A stretch of 64,000 nt of DNA, taken from Athripsodes cinereus (Eukaryota > Arthropoda > Insecta > Trichoptera > Leptoceridae). The notes below the pieces were generated by a model. That model saw only the letters and a list, made by a program, of their open reading frames with translations. It was not told the origin of the DNA and made no database searches. The DNA is taken from the NCBI GenBank assembly GCA_947579605.1, contig OX388314.1:3906001-3970000 (forward strand). Reading direction: 5' to 3'. Below, one piece after another: positions 39,725 to 50,290 of the stretch (its first letter is position 1; each line of letters starts with the position of its first letter). Both the position numbers and the translations under genes were made by a program.

Positions 39725-40870
39725 ATGTCTGATATAGATATTGAAAGTGAAAATACTAAAAATTCTGAATTAAATACAGAAACAAACACAACTATGGCCT
39801 CTACATCTAAAATTACTGTCAAGGCACATACTAGAAAGAAAGCAAGTAAGAAACCACTCATTAGATCGTCGACATTAAAAAGCCCACATCAAAATAAAAA
39901 TGACAATTACCACGTTAAGACATTTAACCCTCTGAAGTTGGGGATACATTACACAGGTAATTCGGATCCAATATTGTTTATTCAACGGTTGCAAGAGTTA
40001 TCCGGGGTTTATGATATAAAGTTAGACTCATTGATTAAGTATATGCCAGTTCTGTTACAAGACTTCGCATTGACGTGGTTCAGAGCAAATGATTTTATAA
40101 ATTGTTGGGAGTCTTTCAAAACTAAACTAATCACACAGTTCGGGGATACAGACAGTCAGAGAACTTTAAAGTTAAAAATAATGACAGCTACACAAAGTGA
40201 TGATGAAACCGCCTCACAATTCATATTGAACGTCATGGCTAAAAACAAACTATTAGAACATAAATTTAGTGAAGCAGAATTGTTAGAAATAACTATCCAT
40301 GGCTTATCAACACACTATGCAAGCATCGTGGCTGCCACGACATTCACAAGCGTAGAAGATTTAATGCGATTATGTACAAAATTCGAGTCCTTTTCAAAGA
40401 AACCTTCATACAGCTCTAGCCATTGTAGTAAAATAGCAGAAATGTCAACACCACAGCCTTCGACGAGCACTACAAAAACACCAGTACAAAATTACAATGA
40501 GTGTAACCAAGTTTGCAATGTAGTAAAAAGAGAAACAGAAGTAAATAAAAATCATTCATACAGAAATAAACCAATTTTTAATAATCAACTTAGAAATACA
40601 AAACAAAATGGAAAATTTACATATTACAACCGTAGCAATACTAATTTCATTAAAGAAAACGATTTTTCAAACACACCGACTCACTATTCTTGTTTTTACT
40701 GTGGAAAGCCTGGACATTTCCAAAAAAATTGTTTTTTAAAATATCGTCAAAGCCAATTTCAAAATAAAACTAATAACAATAACTCAAATGAAAAATATCG
40801 TAATAATGACAATAATATCTCACAAAATAGACAGAGACAGTTTGACACTAGCCGACAAAAAAACGAGTAG
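39725..40870 (+). CDS. Gypsy Gag (capsid and nucleocapsid)
   Basis: The product has 381 residues from the ATG at 39725 (context CAAAAATGT, a good insect start; the frame upstream has only TTG). It should form the particle and package RNA. Residues about 65-225 have the retrotransposon capsid pattern: FNPLKLGIHYTGNSDPILFI, WFRANDF, WESFKTKLITQFGD, and the segment ending FESFSKK. A single CCHC knuckle, CFYCGKPGHFQKNC, starts near 323. The tail is Asn/Gln/Lys rich. The reading frame ends GAG TAG at 40870, just after a slippery heptamer, so most ribosomes stop here and a minority should shift into pol. Confidence 0.93.
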   Translation: MSDIDIESENTKNSELNTETNTTMASTSKITVKAHTRKKASKKPLIRSSTLKSPHQNKNDNYHVKTFNPLKLGIHYTGNSDPILFIQRLQELSGVYDIKLDSLIKYMPVLLQDFALTWFRANDFINCWESFKTKLITQFGDTDSQRTLKLKIMTATQSDDETASQFILNVMAKNKLLEHKFSEAELLEITIHGLSTHYASIVAATTFTSVEDLMRLCTKFESFSKKPSYSSSHCSKIAEMSTPQPSTSTTKTPVQNYNECNQVCNVVKRETEVNKNHSYRNKPIFNNQLRNTKQNGKFTYYNRSNTNFIKENDFSNTPTHYSCFYCGKPGHFQKNCFLKYRQSQFQNKTNNNNSNEKYRNNDNNISQNRQRQFDTSRQKNE

Positions 40871-43800
40871 TCAGTCAACCTTCTCAAGAGACCAGAACCA
40901 GCGAATGGAATGGTTGGCTGAAATACGTAGGCCTCTTTTATAAAACATATCAGTTAGCACCACTTATATTTGCAAAACAGGGCGATAAGCGCCCATACTT
41001 GGAAGTAGAAATAGATAATGAATTGTTCTCAGGTTTACTAGACTCAGGTGCTTCAATCTCTGCGATAAGTAGAAACATGGGTGAATATTTCATCGCAAGA
41101 GGACATAAACCAAACCCAACAGGCTACACAATTTCGGCAGCAAATGGAAATAAGCTGAATGTATTAGGTATATTAAATATTAATATATCATGTAATTCTC
41201 AATCTCATGCCATACCTCTATATATTCTAGATGGACTCCAACAGGATATAATTTTGGGGATAGATTTTTGGGATACATTTCAGATTGCACCAGAATTAAT
41301 CAATCAAATACGTTATACTAATACACAAGATATAAATGAATTAGGAAAAATTTCAGGAAAACATACATTAACTCCGGAACAACAACGCCGATTAGAATTA
41401 TTAGAACAGGAATTTAGAAATATTTCCTATGAGAAGAACGGATTAGGATGTACGAACTTAGTAGAACATACAATAGTTACTACAGGCCCCCCGATCAAAC
41501 AAAAATATTACAATCTCAGCCCCGCAAGACAAAGCTTGGTCGAGAAGGAAGTTCGAGAGATGGTACGTCTGGGAGTCATAGAGGAATCGGACAGTTCATG
41601 GAGCTCGCCAATAGTTATCGTAGAGAAAAAAGATGGATCTCCGAGGTTTTGTTTGGACTCTAGAAAATTAAATGCCGTAACAAAATCAGACACATACCCT
41701 ATGCCGAACATAAATCACATTTTATCAAATTTAAGAAATGCAAAATATATCTCATCGATCGATTTATCAAAATCATATTGGCAAATTAAATTAGATCAAT
41801 CATCAAAAGAAAAAACAGCTTTTGCGGTCCCAAGCATGGGACTTTTTCACTTTTGTAGGTTACCATTTGGAGCCAAAAATTCAGGAGCAGTCCTCCAACG
41901 ATTAATGGACAAACTGTTCGGCCCTCAATTCGACAAAAATGTTTTTTGTTACGTGGATGACTTGATTGTCATTAGCTCGGATTTCGATTCGCATATCAGC
42001 TTACTAAAAAAGGTAAAAGACACATTGCAAAAGGCAGGATTGACGGTTAAGTTGTCTAAGTGTGAGTTTTGCAGAAGTCAATTAAAATATCTAGGGTATC
42101 TAATTGACAAAAACGGATTAAGACCAGACCCAAGCAAGGTGGAATCGATCGCTAACTTTCCAGCTCCAAAAAACTTGAAACAACTACGTATGTTCCTAGG
42201 GATGGTAGGTTTTTATAGAAGAAGCATTAGAAATTGTAGCGAGATCTCAGCTCCGTTAAACAAACTATTAAGAGTAAAAAGAGGTGAGAAGAAATTTATA
42301 TGGAACAACTCCGCGGAAGAAGCTTTCACAAAGCTTAAAAATTCATTAATAACGGCACCGGTATTAGTATGTCCAGATTTTAATAAACCCTTTTTACTCC
42401 ACACCGATGCTAGTCAGCATCAGATCGGAGCAGCCCTTCATCAGGATTTTAACGGAGAAGAAAAAGCCATTGCATTTTTCTCAAGAACCCTATCAAAAAC
42501 CGAACAAAATTATTCTGTTTCAGAAAGAGAATTGCTAGCCATTTTGGAATCTATAGAATTTTTTAGACCATACATTGAAGGAATGAAATTCAAAGTAATA
42601 ACAGACCATGCAGCTCTACGGTTTTTGACAAAAATATCAAATCCAACAGGTCGCCTAGCAAGATGGTCAATGCGACTTTCTCAATTTGACTTCACAGTAG
42701 AACATAGAAAGGGAAGTAGCCACAGAGTCCCTGATGCATTGTCACGTATTCCAGCAAAAATCAGTGAGATAAATATGGATTCTAATATAGTTGATCCATG
42801 GTATGACAGAGTATTTAACGGCTGTATAGAATCACCAGGTAAATTCATAAACTACAGAGTGGATGAAAACATACTGTATAGGCTAATGAAAGATGACAAC
42901 CCCCTCACACAGGAATTCAGCTGGAAAGAGGTGCCTAGGCGGGATAACAGAGAATCGATTGTGGAAAATTATCATAACACAGGACATCCAGGTACGTTTA
43001 AAACTTTTAAAAACATATCAAGATACTATCACTGGCCACGATTGTTTAATGATGTCAAAAAACATGTAAAGAAGTGCGAAACATGCAAATTATACAAACC
43101 TAGTAACCTCCCACCTGCAGGAATTATGAAGAACAGGAAACGTGTAGACCGTCCAGCAAAGATATTAAGCATAGACTTAATCGGACCACTAACAAAATCG
43201 TCAACCGGATTCACATTCATTCTATCTGTCGTCGATGTGTTTTCTAAATATTGCTGGCTTTTCCCACTACGTAGAGCAACTTCACAAGAAATAATAAAAC
43301 ACATTGAAAATAAGATATTCCTTCAGGAGGGGGTCCCGCAGGCAATAATTACGGACAACGGTACAAGTTTAAAATCAAATGTCTTTAAGGATTTCATGAC
43401 CTCTTACGGCGTACAGAAAATATTCTACACAACCTTATATTCACCTATGTGCAATAACATAGAAACTTTTAACAGAACAATAGGCTACACCTTGGCGATA
43501 TTCGTAGACAATCAACAAAGAAAATGGGACACGTATCTAGATTCAGTACAGTGCACACTAAACAACACAGTAAATTTAGCCACGGGTTATACGCCAAATC
43601 TGCTAATGAAAGGTCGCGAAATAATTTTGGATGGACACATTTATGGTAAGGTCGTAGACACCGAAATAAAGTCACCACAAAATTTGCAAAAAGATAGAGA
43701 ATTATATATAAAAAAGATGGAGGATTTAAGTACACTGTTTAATATTGTCTCGGAAAATCTCTCAGAAGCATACATTAAGAATGCAGATTATTATAATAAG

Positions 43801-44019
43801 GGTAGATCAAATAGGAATTATGTAGAGGGTGATATAGTTTATCGTAAGAACTTCATACAATCAAACAAATCTCAATATTTCTGCACTAAACTGGCACCAC
43901 GATTCATAAAATCACGCATAGTAAAAAAGATAAGCGATATAACTTATGTTTTAGAAGATGTAGAAACAAAAGCTATAAATAAATACCATATTAAAGACAT
44001 ATGTAAAATAGAAGATTAA
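40852..44019 (+). CDS. Gypsy Pol: protease, reverse transcriptase, RNase H, integrase
   Basis: The frame opens at 40852 in the -1 frame relative to gag and has no usable ATG, so it should be made as a Gag-Pol fusion. Counting from 40999, aspartic protease LLDSGAS is near residue 15 (DSG rather than DTG). RT spans about 170-380 with IDLSKSYWQI, FCRLPFGAKNSG and the catalytic YVDD near 318. RNase H follows with LLHTDAS near 468, ERELLAI and ITDHAALRFL. Integrase has an HHCC finger (HNTGHPG..CETC, about 658-693) and a DDE core: ID near 724, TDN near 785, and the glutamate in NIETFNR near 821. The usual NG.VER context is replaced by CNNIETFNR. All catalytic residues are present and no stop interrupts it. 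Confidence 0.93.
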   Translation, partial: PTKKRVVSQPSQETRTSEWNGWLKYVGLFYKTYQLAPLIFAKQGDKRPYLEVEIDNELFSGLLDSGASISAISRNMGEYFIARGHKPNPTGYTISAANGNKLNVLGILNINISCNSQSHAIPLYILDGLQQDIILGIDFWDTFQIAPELINQIRYTNTQDINELGKISGKHTLTPEQQRRLELLEQEFRNISYEKNGLGCTNLVEHTIVTTGPPIKQKYYNLSPARQSLVEKEVREMVRLGVIEESDSSWSSPIVIVEKKDGSPRFCLDSRKLNAVTKSDTYPMPNINHILSNLRNAKYISSIDLSKSYWQIKLDQSSKEKTAFAVPSMGLFHFCRLPFGAKNSGAVLQRLMDKLFGPQFDKNVFCYVDDLIVISSDFDSHISLLKKVKDTLQKAGLTVKLSKCEFCRSQLKYLGYLIDKNGLRPDPSKVESIANFPAPKNLKQLRMFLGMVGFYRRSIRNCSEISAPLNKLLRVKRGEKKFIWNNSAEEAFTKLKNSLITAPVLVCPDFNKPFLLHTDASQHQIGAALHQDFNGEEKAIAFFSRTLSKTEQNYSVSERELLAILESIEFFRPYIEGMKFKVITDHAALRFLTKISNPTGRLARWSMRLSQFDFTVEHRKGSSHRVPDALSRIPAKISEINMDSNIVDPWYDRVFNGCIESPGKFINYRVDENILYRLMKDDNPLTQEFSWKEVPRRDNRESIVENYHNTGHPGTFKTFKNISRYYHWPRLFNDVKKHVKKCETCKLYKPSNLPPAGIMKNRKRVDRPAKILSIDLIGPLTKSSTGFTFILSVVDVFSKYCWLFPLRRATSQEIIKHIENKIFLQEGVPQAIITDNGTSLKSNVFKDFMTSYGVQKIFYTTLYSPMCNNIETFNRTIGYTLAIFVDNQQRKWDTYLDSVQCTLNNTVNLATGYTPNLLMKGREIILDGHIYGKVVDTEIKSPQNLQKDRELYIKKMEDLSTLFNIVSENLSEAYIKNADYYNKGRSNRNYVEGDIVYRKNFIQSNKSQYFCTKLAPRFIKSRIVKKISDITYVLEDVETKAINKYHIKDICKIED
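40858..40864 (+). promoter_or_regulatory. -1 ribosomal frameshift heptamer A AAA AAC
   Basis: In the gag frame the codons are CAA AAA AAC GAG TAG, giving A-AAA-AAC, a canonical slippery sequence. A -1 slip leads into the pol frame, which is open from 40852 onward. A 9-bp stem (CAGTCAACC at 40872-40880 with GGTTGGCTG at 40912-40920, one G-U) starts 7 nt downstream, the usual spacing. Confidence 0.8.
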
Positions 44020-44049
44020 GGGCTGAATGAATATTTAATTTTGTTGTAT
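44020..44049 (+). other. Short spacer between pol and a family A copy
   Basis: Thirty bases of untranslated sequence. No env start is present. Confidence 0.4.
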
Positions 44050-44300
44050 GTTTGTGAAAGCCGTGGAGAATCCGGTAAAGAATTGATCTCCCACTCTTTC
44101 ACGCAAGTTTTCGAGTGTCCTGTAAAAGGCAGGTGTTCGAAAAAAATAAAGACATATTACATCTTAAAAATTCTGGGATGGGACGTGTCACCCATCATGA
44201 GTGTCTTGGGTTTTCATTGACACATTGAGGACGGCCTACATGCTTGGTACATGTGGCTAGTCTGCTGGCTTCCCCACCCGTGGGTAAAGCTGTCTTAGTT
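44050..44300 (+). repeat. Family A copy inside the gypsy element
   Basis: It begins GCCGTGGAGAATCCGGTAAAG and continues through TTTTCGAGTGTCCTGTAAAA, GGCAGGTGTTCG, CATCATGAGTGTCTTGG, CTAGTCTGCTGGCTTCCCC and GTGGGTAAAGCTGTC. The (TAG)n tail is degenerate. Either it inserted into a progenitor of this element, or the element picked it up. Confidence 0.75.
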
Positions 44301-46557
44301 TAATAATATATAATTTGTAAATATAATTTTAAGATGCATGTTGTATATATGTACATAACATTAGTTAATGTCAATGGAACATCATGTAATCCCTCGGATA
44401 AAGGAGTGCGCCGTTGGTATATGGAACTTGGGAAGATCCATACCATACACGGATGATGTTTTTTTTTTGTAAAATATAAATTATTTACAATAATATATCA
44501 TAAATAAAAGTATAGTTTTGTTATAAATACAAATATTAAAAAAAAACAAGAGAAGGTAAATTGAAAATTAAAACAAGCATTTATTTATTTAAAGAAAAAA
44601 AATAAAATTATAATGACTATATGTGTTGAACAAAAATTTACAAGATTAGAAGGATTAAGGCATCTGGCATGAGGAACAAATCTATCACACATTAATTGAT
44701 ATGTCAAAATACAAGAGGAGAAGCATGTGAGTTATAGTTGTATGGATAGTTGAAAGTAGAAGGTGGCCACATTGAATGAGGAAGAATGAATGTGAGAGAG
44801 AAAGTAAAAATGAAAGTAAAAAAGGAAGATGAAGAAATGAATTTGAATGAAAATATGCAAACATCACACAGTGATATGCTCACCATGCCAGATCGAACAG
44901 TCCTTTGCGTATTTGAATATTGTAGGAAAGCGATATAATTATATGTGTAAATTTCAGAAAGGAAAATAAATACAAAGAAAAACCTTCTTTGGGGTACCTC
45001 TTAATAGAGTGACCATGAATACACACATAATTTACACAGAAACTGTGGAGAGAACAGTAGTTCCTCTAATGTCAACTCTTTCCAGAGTGACTGGAAGATC
45101 GTGTATAGGCGTATAATTAGATAATTAACCGTCTTAGGGTTAAGAATAAGCTTACGTTTTTGGCGGAGAGAAGTAAATTGTTGATTACAAAAATTAACAA
45201 GAAAAATAAACCATCGTTATAATTCCTTTAATGTACTCGTAGTACATATATTGCTTTTAAAAGAACCAATTATAATATTAAGTTGTAGGTTAACACAATT
45301 ACCTTTTAATTAATTAGTATTAAATGTTCAAAACTGGAAAAGGGTCTTGACTTGAGGAAGGGTGTATTGTTTTGTTACCGATGAAAATCATTTTATTTTA
45401 TTCTAGGAACGTGGCATGCACTGAACATTCCTGACTGAATATGTATATGTGCATGTGTGTAATATTTTAATTATAGTGTGTAAGGATGTATTGAACATAT
45501 AAAATGTAAACATATAGATTGTGTAAATCAAATATGTGTATTATATAACTTATAAGTATTAACGTTGAACTGGTTATTCAACATATATAGGCCCAACATA
45601 GTAATGTTACTATGATTTTTTTAACATGCATGCGAAATTCATGAAGTAAAAGCTCTAATTAAAATGGTATAATATGAGTTACAATGTATATATAAAATGA
45701 AGATATACCTATGATAAAACATAGTACATAAATGTAGGTTATATCTAGCAGTGTTTTTGCAAAGATAAATTTTGTTATTTATTCCCTTCGATTAGGATTA
45801 AAACAATTAAATGTATGAATTGTTATTAAGATTTTAAATTAAGCAAGCACACAGATGCATTTAAAGAAAATGTACATACAATATGTACTAAAGTTTTTTT
45901 TTATTTTTTAATATGTCACTAGGTTAGGAAAGGAAGGGATAAATTTTTCCCAGAGGAATATATTATCATGCCTTGTTTGCTACCTGGGTGGAAAAATTTC
46001 TCGTAGATTTCCAACATGAGAGATAATTTTCATCCTAATATTTAACATTTGCAGTTAATAACTCCTTAATGTTTCAAATTTTTTTTATTTAGACATTTTC
46101 ACATGTTTAGGGTACAAACCTATGTTATTGTTCTTCTGTGTTCCCTTGGATTTAAAAAATATATAGTTGTAAGACATTGTACAAGATATGCCTCGTTATA
46201 CATCATAGAGCATTGTGAAGCATACGTGCACGTTTCACAGTGGTTTATTTTTAGGGGTTTAAAATTTCCACACAAAATCGTGTTCACCCATCCAAATGAA
46301 AAAAAAAAAAAACACTAAGTGTGGTGGCGTCCATTGAGGTACTGAGAGAGACGGGTTGATGTATAACGACGCATAAAACTGAGTTTATTTAGCATAAGTA
46401 TGTATATATATATGATGTGATGATGATTTTTTTTTGAATTTGTAAACAGACCATCCGATTTTCTTTTTGCGTGTCAGGTGCATAAACGTTTAGTTGTATC
46501 ATAATGATAGAGAGAAAAAAAAAAAAAGCATTCTGTTTTTTTTGTTTTTTTTTGCTT
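44301..46557 (+). other. Gypsy 3' non-coding region
   Basis: About 2.3 kb between pol and the polypurine tract. The longest frames are about 60-71 residues with no env features. The stretch is AT-rich with several A and T runs near its end. Confidence 0.6.
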
Positions 46558-46567
46558 AGGGGGGGAA
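46558..46567 (+). promoter_or_regulatory. Polypurine tract
   Basis: AGGGGGGGAA, four bases before the 3' LTR, primes plus-strand DNA synthesis. Confidence 0.8.
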
Positions 46568-46571
46568 TTAA

Positions 46572-47377
46572 TGTAGCATGATATTATTATTGGTGGTTTA
46601 ATTTTTCTTATCAGCCACATTTCGCCTTATGGCAACACCGCAATGAGTTGTCAGAAGTCAAACGCGTTATTGTTACAAAGTCGGAGAAATAAAATACTGA
46701 CCGGCAGAAAACATGTGAAGAGTTCACTTTTTAAGAGGACTCCGGGACAGTTGGAAGACATACGTCTTCAGTTAGGAAATTTTCTTTGGTGTCACCTCGT
46801 GGCGACCAAATATAAGTGAACCAATGTCTTGTAATTAGAACATCTGATCGGGAATAACCTCAAAAGAGGATGGAGATGATTACGTGTAAATAAAGGCAGT
46901 GAAAATTATATAAATTGTGGGACCCGGACACTCGTATATAACCGCAGATATCGTGGTAAGTCTCTTAAGGCTATATTTTAGATAAATCACAATATTAACT
47001 TAAATTCAATACAGATGAAAAGTGTTCTGTCAGTGTCTAATAATTATGATGATAATTGCCAACAGAGGCGGTTCTAGTTCCCGGGTCGCAAATTGAGCTG
47101 GACGAGTCGCCTGCTTATCCGTATCGACGGAACCTTACAGAAGGGGATCGTGGGCGCCTGGCACCCGTGACGAAAGATCGGATGGTTTGATAGTATGGAC
47201 GGCCGTCGATGGAGGCTACCCCGTCCGCAATGTAATGCAACAAAGATCCAATAAAAGGAAAACGTTTGTATCTGAACATCCTGTGTATTCATCAGCCTTG
47301 TGCCCTAACCAACCAATCCACGACCTCTGAAGACACATGCAGTGAGCTAGCCGAGACAGGAGAGGAAATACGCTACA
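46572..47377 (+). repeat. 3' LTR of the gypsy element
   Basis: It starts TGTAGCATGATATT and ends ATACGCTACA, so the ends form the inverted TGTAGC/GCTACA. It matches the 5' LTR at an offset of 8882 bases. Confidence 0.93.
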
Positions 47378-47529
47378 CTATGTCCACACATTATCTATCT
47401 ACGATAAAGTATTTAGTAAAAATAAACTGCACACGCGCTACTGTTTTTAGTTTACTGTTTTATTGCAGAATATAAATAATATAAAATAATAATAAATATG
47501 TATACAATTAATAACACAAAATTACAAAA

Positions 47530-47655
47530 CTATGAATCCTGAATGTCTTGATTTTATATTGACAAGGAGAGGACAGCTTGCATGTTTCTTACATGCGGCT
47601 GGTCTGCTGGTTACCCCACTTGTGGGATATGCCGTGATAGTGTAGTAGTAGTAAA
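47530..47655 (+). repeat. Family A dispersed repeat, tail half
   Basis: TCCTGAATGTCTTG, ATTGACAAGGAGAGGACAGC, GCGGCTGGTCTGCTGGTTACC, and GGATATGCCGTGATAGTGTAG followed by TAG units. Confidence 0.8.
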
Positions 47656-47749
47656 TTACAAAACTATAAATCTTTATGCCTTGTAATATAGTTTTTCTAC
47701 TATACAGTTTTTTTTCTTTGTTTTTATTATGTTGTGTACACAAATAACT

Positions 47750-48180
47750 CGTACCGGGTGGAAGGTCTTAAATTAAGAATGCTTAACTTTCTGAGTTTTC
47801 GGAGATTTAACAGCTATGGGGAAGCTGAAAGATACCACGGCCAGCAGTCTCTTTCTGGCAGACGAAAAATTGCGGATCAGGTATTGTTATACAAAATTAT
47901 TAATTCGAAAGTTGACTGCCCGGATCTGAATGAGTTAGTGCACTACCATGTTCCTAGAACTGCTGCCTGACATCCTCGGACATTTTACATTACTGCATTT
48001 GATACGAGTTGTGCCAGGAATGGTTTTGTTCGCCGTTCCTGTGAGAGCTATTTCAGGGGGTTGATACTTTCGGCTTCACTCTTTCACAGTTCAAATCTGG
48101 TATTATGTCAGCGGTGATGAATTGATAATGCAGATTGAAAACCTTCAACCCTCCTTTGGGATGATTCTCCTACACTTCCC
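47750..48180 (+). pseudogene. LINE reverse-transcriptase C-terminal pseudogene
   Basis: The frame to 47970 gives FLSFRRFNSYGEAERYHG, GRRKIADQVLLYKIINSKVD and CPDLNELVHYHVPRTA. A shifted frame continues with FVRRSCESYFRGLI. RR..D...LYKI.N...CP.L...V...VPR is the usual post-RT segment of Jockey-like LINEs. At least one frameshift and lost 5' sequence make it non-functional. Confidence 0.7.
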
Positions 48181-48351
48181 TTTCCTAATGACCATTGTTT
48201 TTGTTTTATATATGTATATATTTATCAGCGATCTTCCATTTTTTTTTTCTGATATTTTTAGTATTAAATTTATTAACATTGTTTAATTTTAACTATTTAC
48301 TTTTGTTTTTCACTATTATTATTTTTGTATTGAATATCTTGGTATTTCCGT

Positions 48352-49395
48352 TCAGACGGAACCCGGGAACAGGGGAATTAGTAGGGCCTTCAGCCAAATC
48401 AGAGAAAGAACCTTGGATGTGTGGCAGGAAAGATGGGACCGGGGGAGAACCGCTAGACTTGTCTACGATTTTCTTCCGGAAGTAAGAGAGAGGATTAAAA
48501 GGCGCTTCCTGTCCTTCAATCACTTTGCCGTGCAGTTGGTGACGGGACACGGGGAGTTTAAAGCCAAGCTCTTTGAGTTAGGGCTGACGGACGACCCGTG
48601 GTGTGTTTGTGGGACGGGAGCTCAGTTTGCGGGGCATATCCTGTGGGAGTGCCCAATGATGACGGATGCGAGGGATGTAATGATTGATAGTCTGAGTGAT
48701 GATACTCCGAGACCCGTTTGGTCTGGGGAATTAATGATTAGTCCGAGAAATTTCAGGGCCTTCTTGGAATTTACGGATGTCTGGGTGTCTCGGTGGGACC
48801 TTCTGCGTGAGCCGGGCTTACCCCCGGCTTACCTGGATGAGCTTGATGGTTGATTTTGCCTTGTGTGATCGTGGCTGTCGCGAGCGAACTCGTTTCTTCG
48901 TCTTTTGTGCTGTCCTGTCTCCCTTGGTGGAGAGTCTTAGGTCTGGGAGGGATGTCCCTTGGGGAGGGAAGCGTGTCTGTGAAGACTCCAGTATCAGCGA
49001 CTCTCGGGTTCACCGGCATGAATACCTAAAGAAGTTTCCGGACACCTCAACTCGGCTCTCTGCTCATTTTTATTTCTTTTAATTTTTATTTCTATTATTT
49101 TGTTTTGAGTATTGATTTGTTATCTAGGTTAAGGAAATGCCTTTATAAATATATTGTTAGTTTTTTTTTTTTAAATAAATTATGAATGTATTTGCTTCTC
49201 TCGGCTAGAGGGACATCGAAGGAGTGTAGTCAAAAGATTCCACACACGGGGTTGTTTTTGGCCGGCCAGCCCCTCAGGCTGCCCACTATGGCGCCTCCGG
49301 TGTGGACAAACTTTGTGCAGTGTAGAATTCGGATAAATGGAAGTCCCCAGACTTCTGCGCTATCCGGGTGGTCGGTGGGTCTCCTTCAATATTAT
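48352..49395 (+). pseudogene. 5'-truncated R1-like LINE with CCHC C-terminus and 3' UTR
   Basis: The frame is open from about 48353 to 48853 with no usable ATG. It reads RERTLDVWQERWDRGRTARL, FNHFAVQLVTGHGEFKAKLF, then WCVCGTGAQFAGHILWECP. This CX(1)C...H..C knuckle at the end of ORF2 is typical of R1-group LINEs. The composition is more GC-rich than its surroundings. The 3' UTR (48854-49395) contains CCCCTCAGGCTGCCCACTAT and GATAAATGGAAGTCCCC, found alone at 12570, 23476 and 24040. The endonuclease and RT core are absent. Confidence 0.82.
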
Positions 49396-49599
49396 TATTT
49401 TTATTCCAATCACGTTTGAATTTTTTTACCTTATTTCGTGGTAACAATGTTACGTATTTTTTTTAGTTCTGTAAATACTTTGATTTTTTTTTCGAAATTT
49501 TAAAATAATATTGTTTTGAGTTATTTATGAATTATTTATACATATATGTGCATGGATATGTTCTTTTAATTTGCGAATCTTAGTTATACACAATATTTG
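49396..49599. other. Intergenic, nothing recognised
   Basis: T-rich spacer. Confidence 0.4.
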
Positions 49600-49680
49600 T
49601 TAACATACGCCCTTGAGATGGATACTCCATTAAACGGCGCCGAATAAATCATCCAATATAATAATAATAATATGTGCATT
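49600..49680 (+). repeat. Family E LINE 3' end
   Basis: CGCCCTTGAGATGG..CATTAAACGGCGCCGAATAA then ATCATCCAATATAATAATAA matches the 3' end of the element at 29328-29545. Confidence 0.6.
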
Positions 49681-50171
49681 CTGTAATTGGGTTAGTGCTA
49701 TACCTATTTGTTTTGTATTATATTATTGTAAAAACCTGTAGAAATGCCTATAAAGGAAAAATAAAAAATTAAGAATAATATTATATTAGTGTTTCAGGTT
49801 GACAATCGACGATAGATTGTCAACAGTCTCGAACACAATCATAAAGATGGTTGCTGTTAGTTGACATGTATGCTCAATAGTTGTCGAACATTGTGGTTTG
49901 AAACAAGAATTTTAATTTATTTTATTTTTATTTAATAGAGACACTCACAGAAAACTGACAACACGATACATAAATAACAAACATACAATAAGATCTGGCC
50001 AGTTCCCCAATTAAGAGTGTCTACAGCATGCACAATCAGAGAATTCGATTAAAGCGTGATTCAATATAATGCCACGATATTGATAATCTCTACATAGTAA
50101 TCTCGCCACTGCACATCATCACAAATTGGTGGGATTGGTGAATGTACCATAGGTAAATTGCACTTAAACTA
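49681..50171. other. Intergenic
   Basis: No gene. A short inverted pair (GACAATCGACGATAG..CTATCGT-like at about 49800-49820) and a lone TAATCTCGCCACTGCACATC family J word near 50100. Confidence 0.35.
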
Positions 50172-50290
50172 GCCTAAGCCGATTCGTAAGCATCGGAACA
50201 CCTTTCCTGTTTCATAGTTAAGGAAGTTTGCACAGCACGGTTGTGCGGATGAGGTGTCTATTGAGTAATTTTGCCTACCCCGCCAGGGGA
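50172..50290 (+). repeat. Short dispersed repeat, copy 2
   Basis: GCCGATTCGTAAGCATCGGA and ATGAGGTGTCTATTGAGTAA match 31318-31395. An extra middle block contains CACAGCACGGTTGTGCGG. Confidence 0.65.

Larger units (their letters stand above)
37690..47377 (+). mobile_element. Ty3/gypsy-type LTR retrotransposon, complete and young
   Basis: Two 806-bp LTRs that look identical by eye flank a primer binding site, gag, pol (PR-RT-RH-IN), a 2.5-kb non-coding 3' region and a polypurine tract. Domain order PR-RT-RH-IN assigns it to Ty3/gypsy; no env frame is present. gag and pol are intact. I saw no target duplication, and the first four bases of the 5' LTR (AATT) differ from the 3' LTR (TGTA). Confidence 0.93.

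Noticed and set aside
44301..46557. An env gene in the gypsy element
   Set aside because: No frame longer than about 71 residues, no signal peptide or fusion-type segment.
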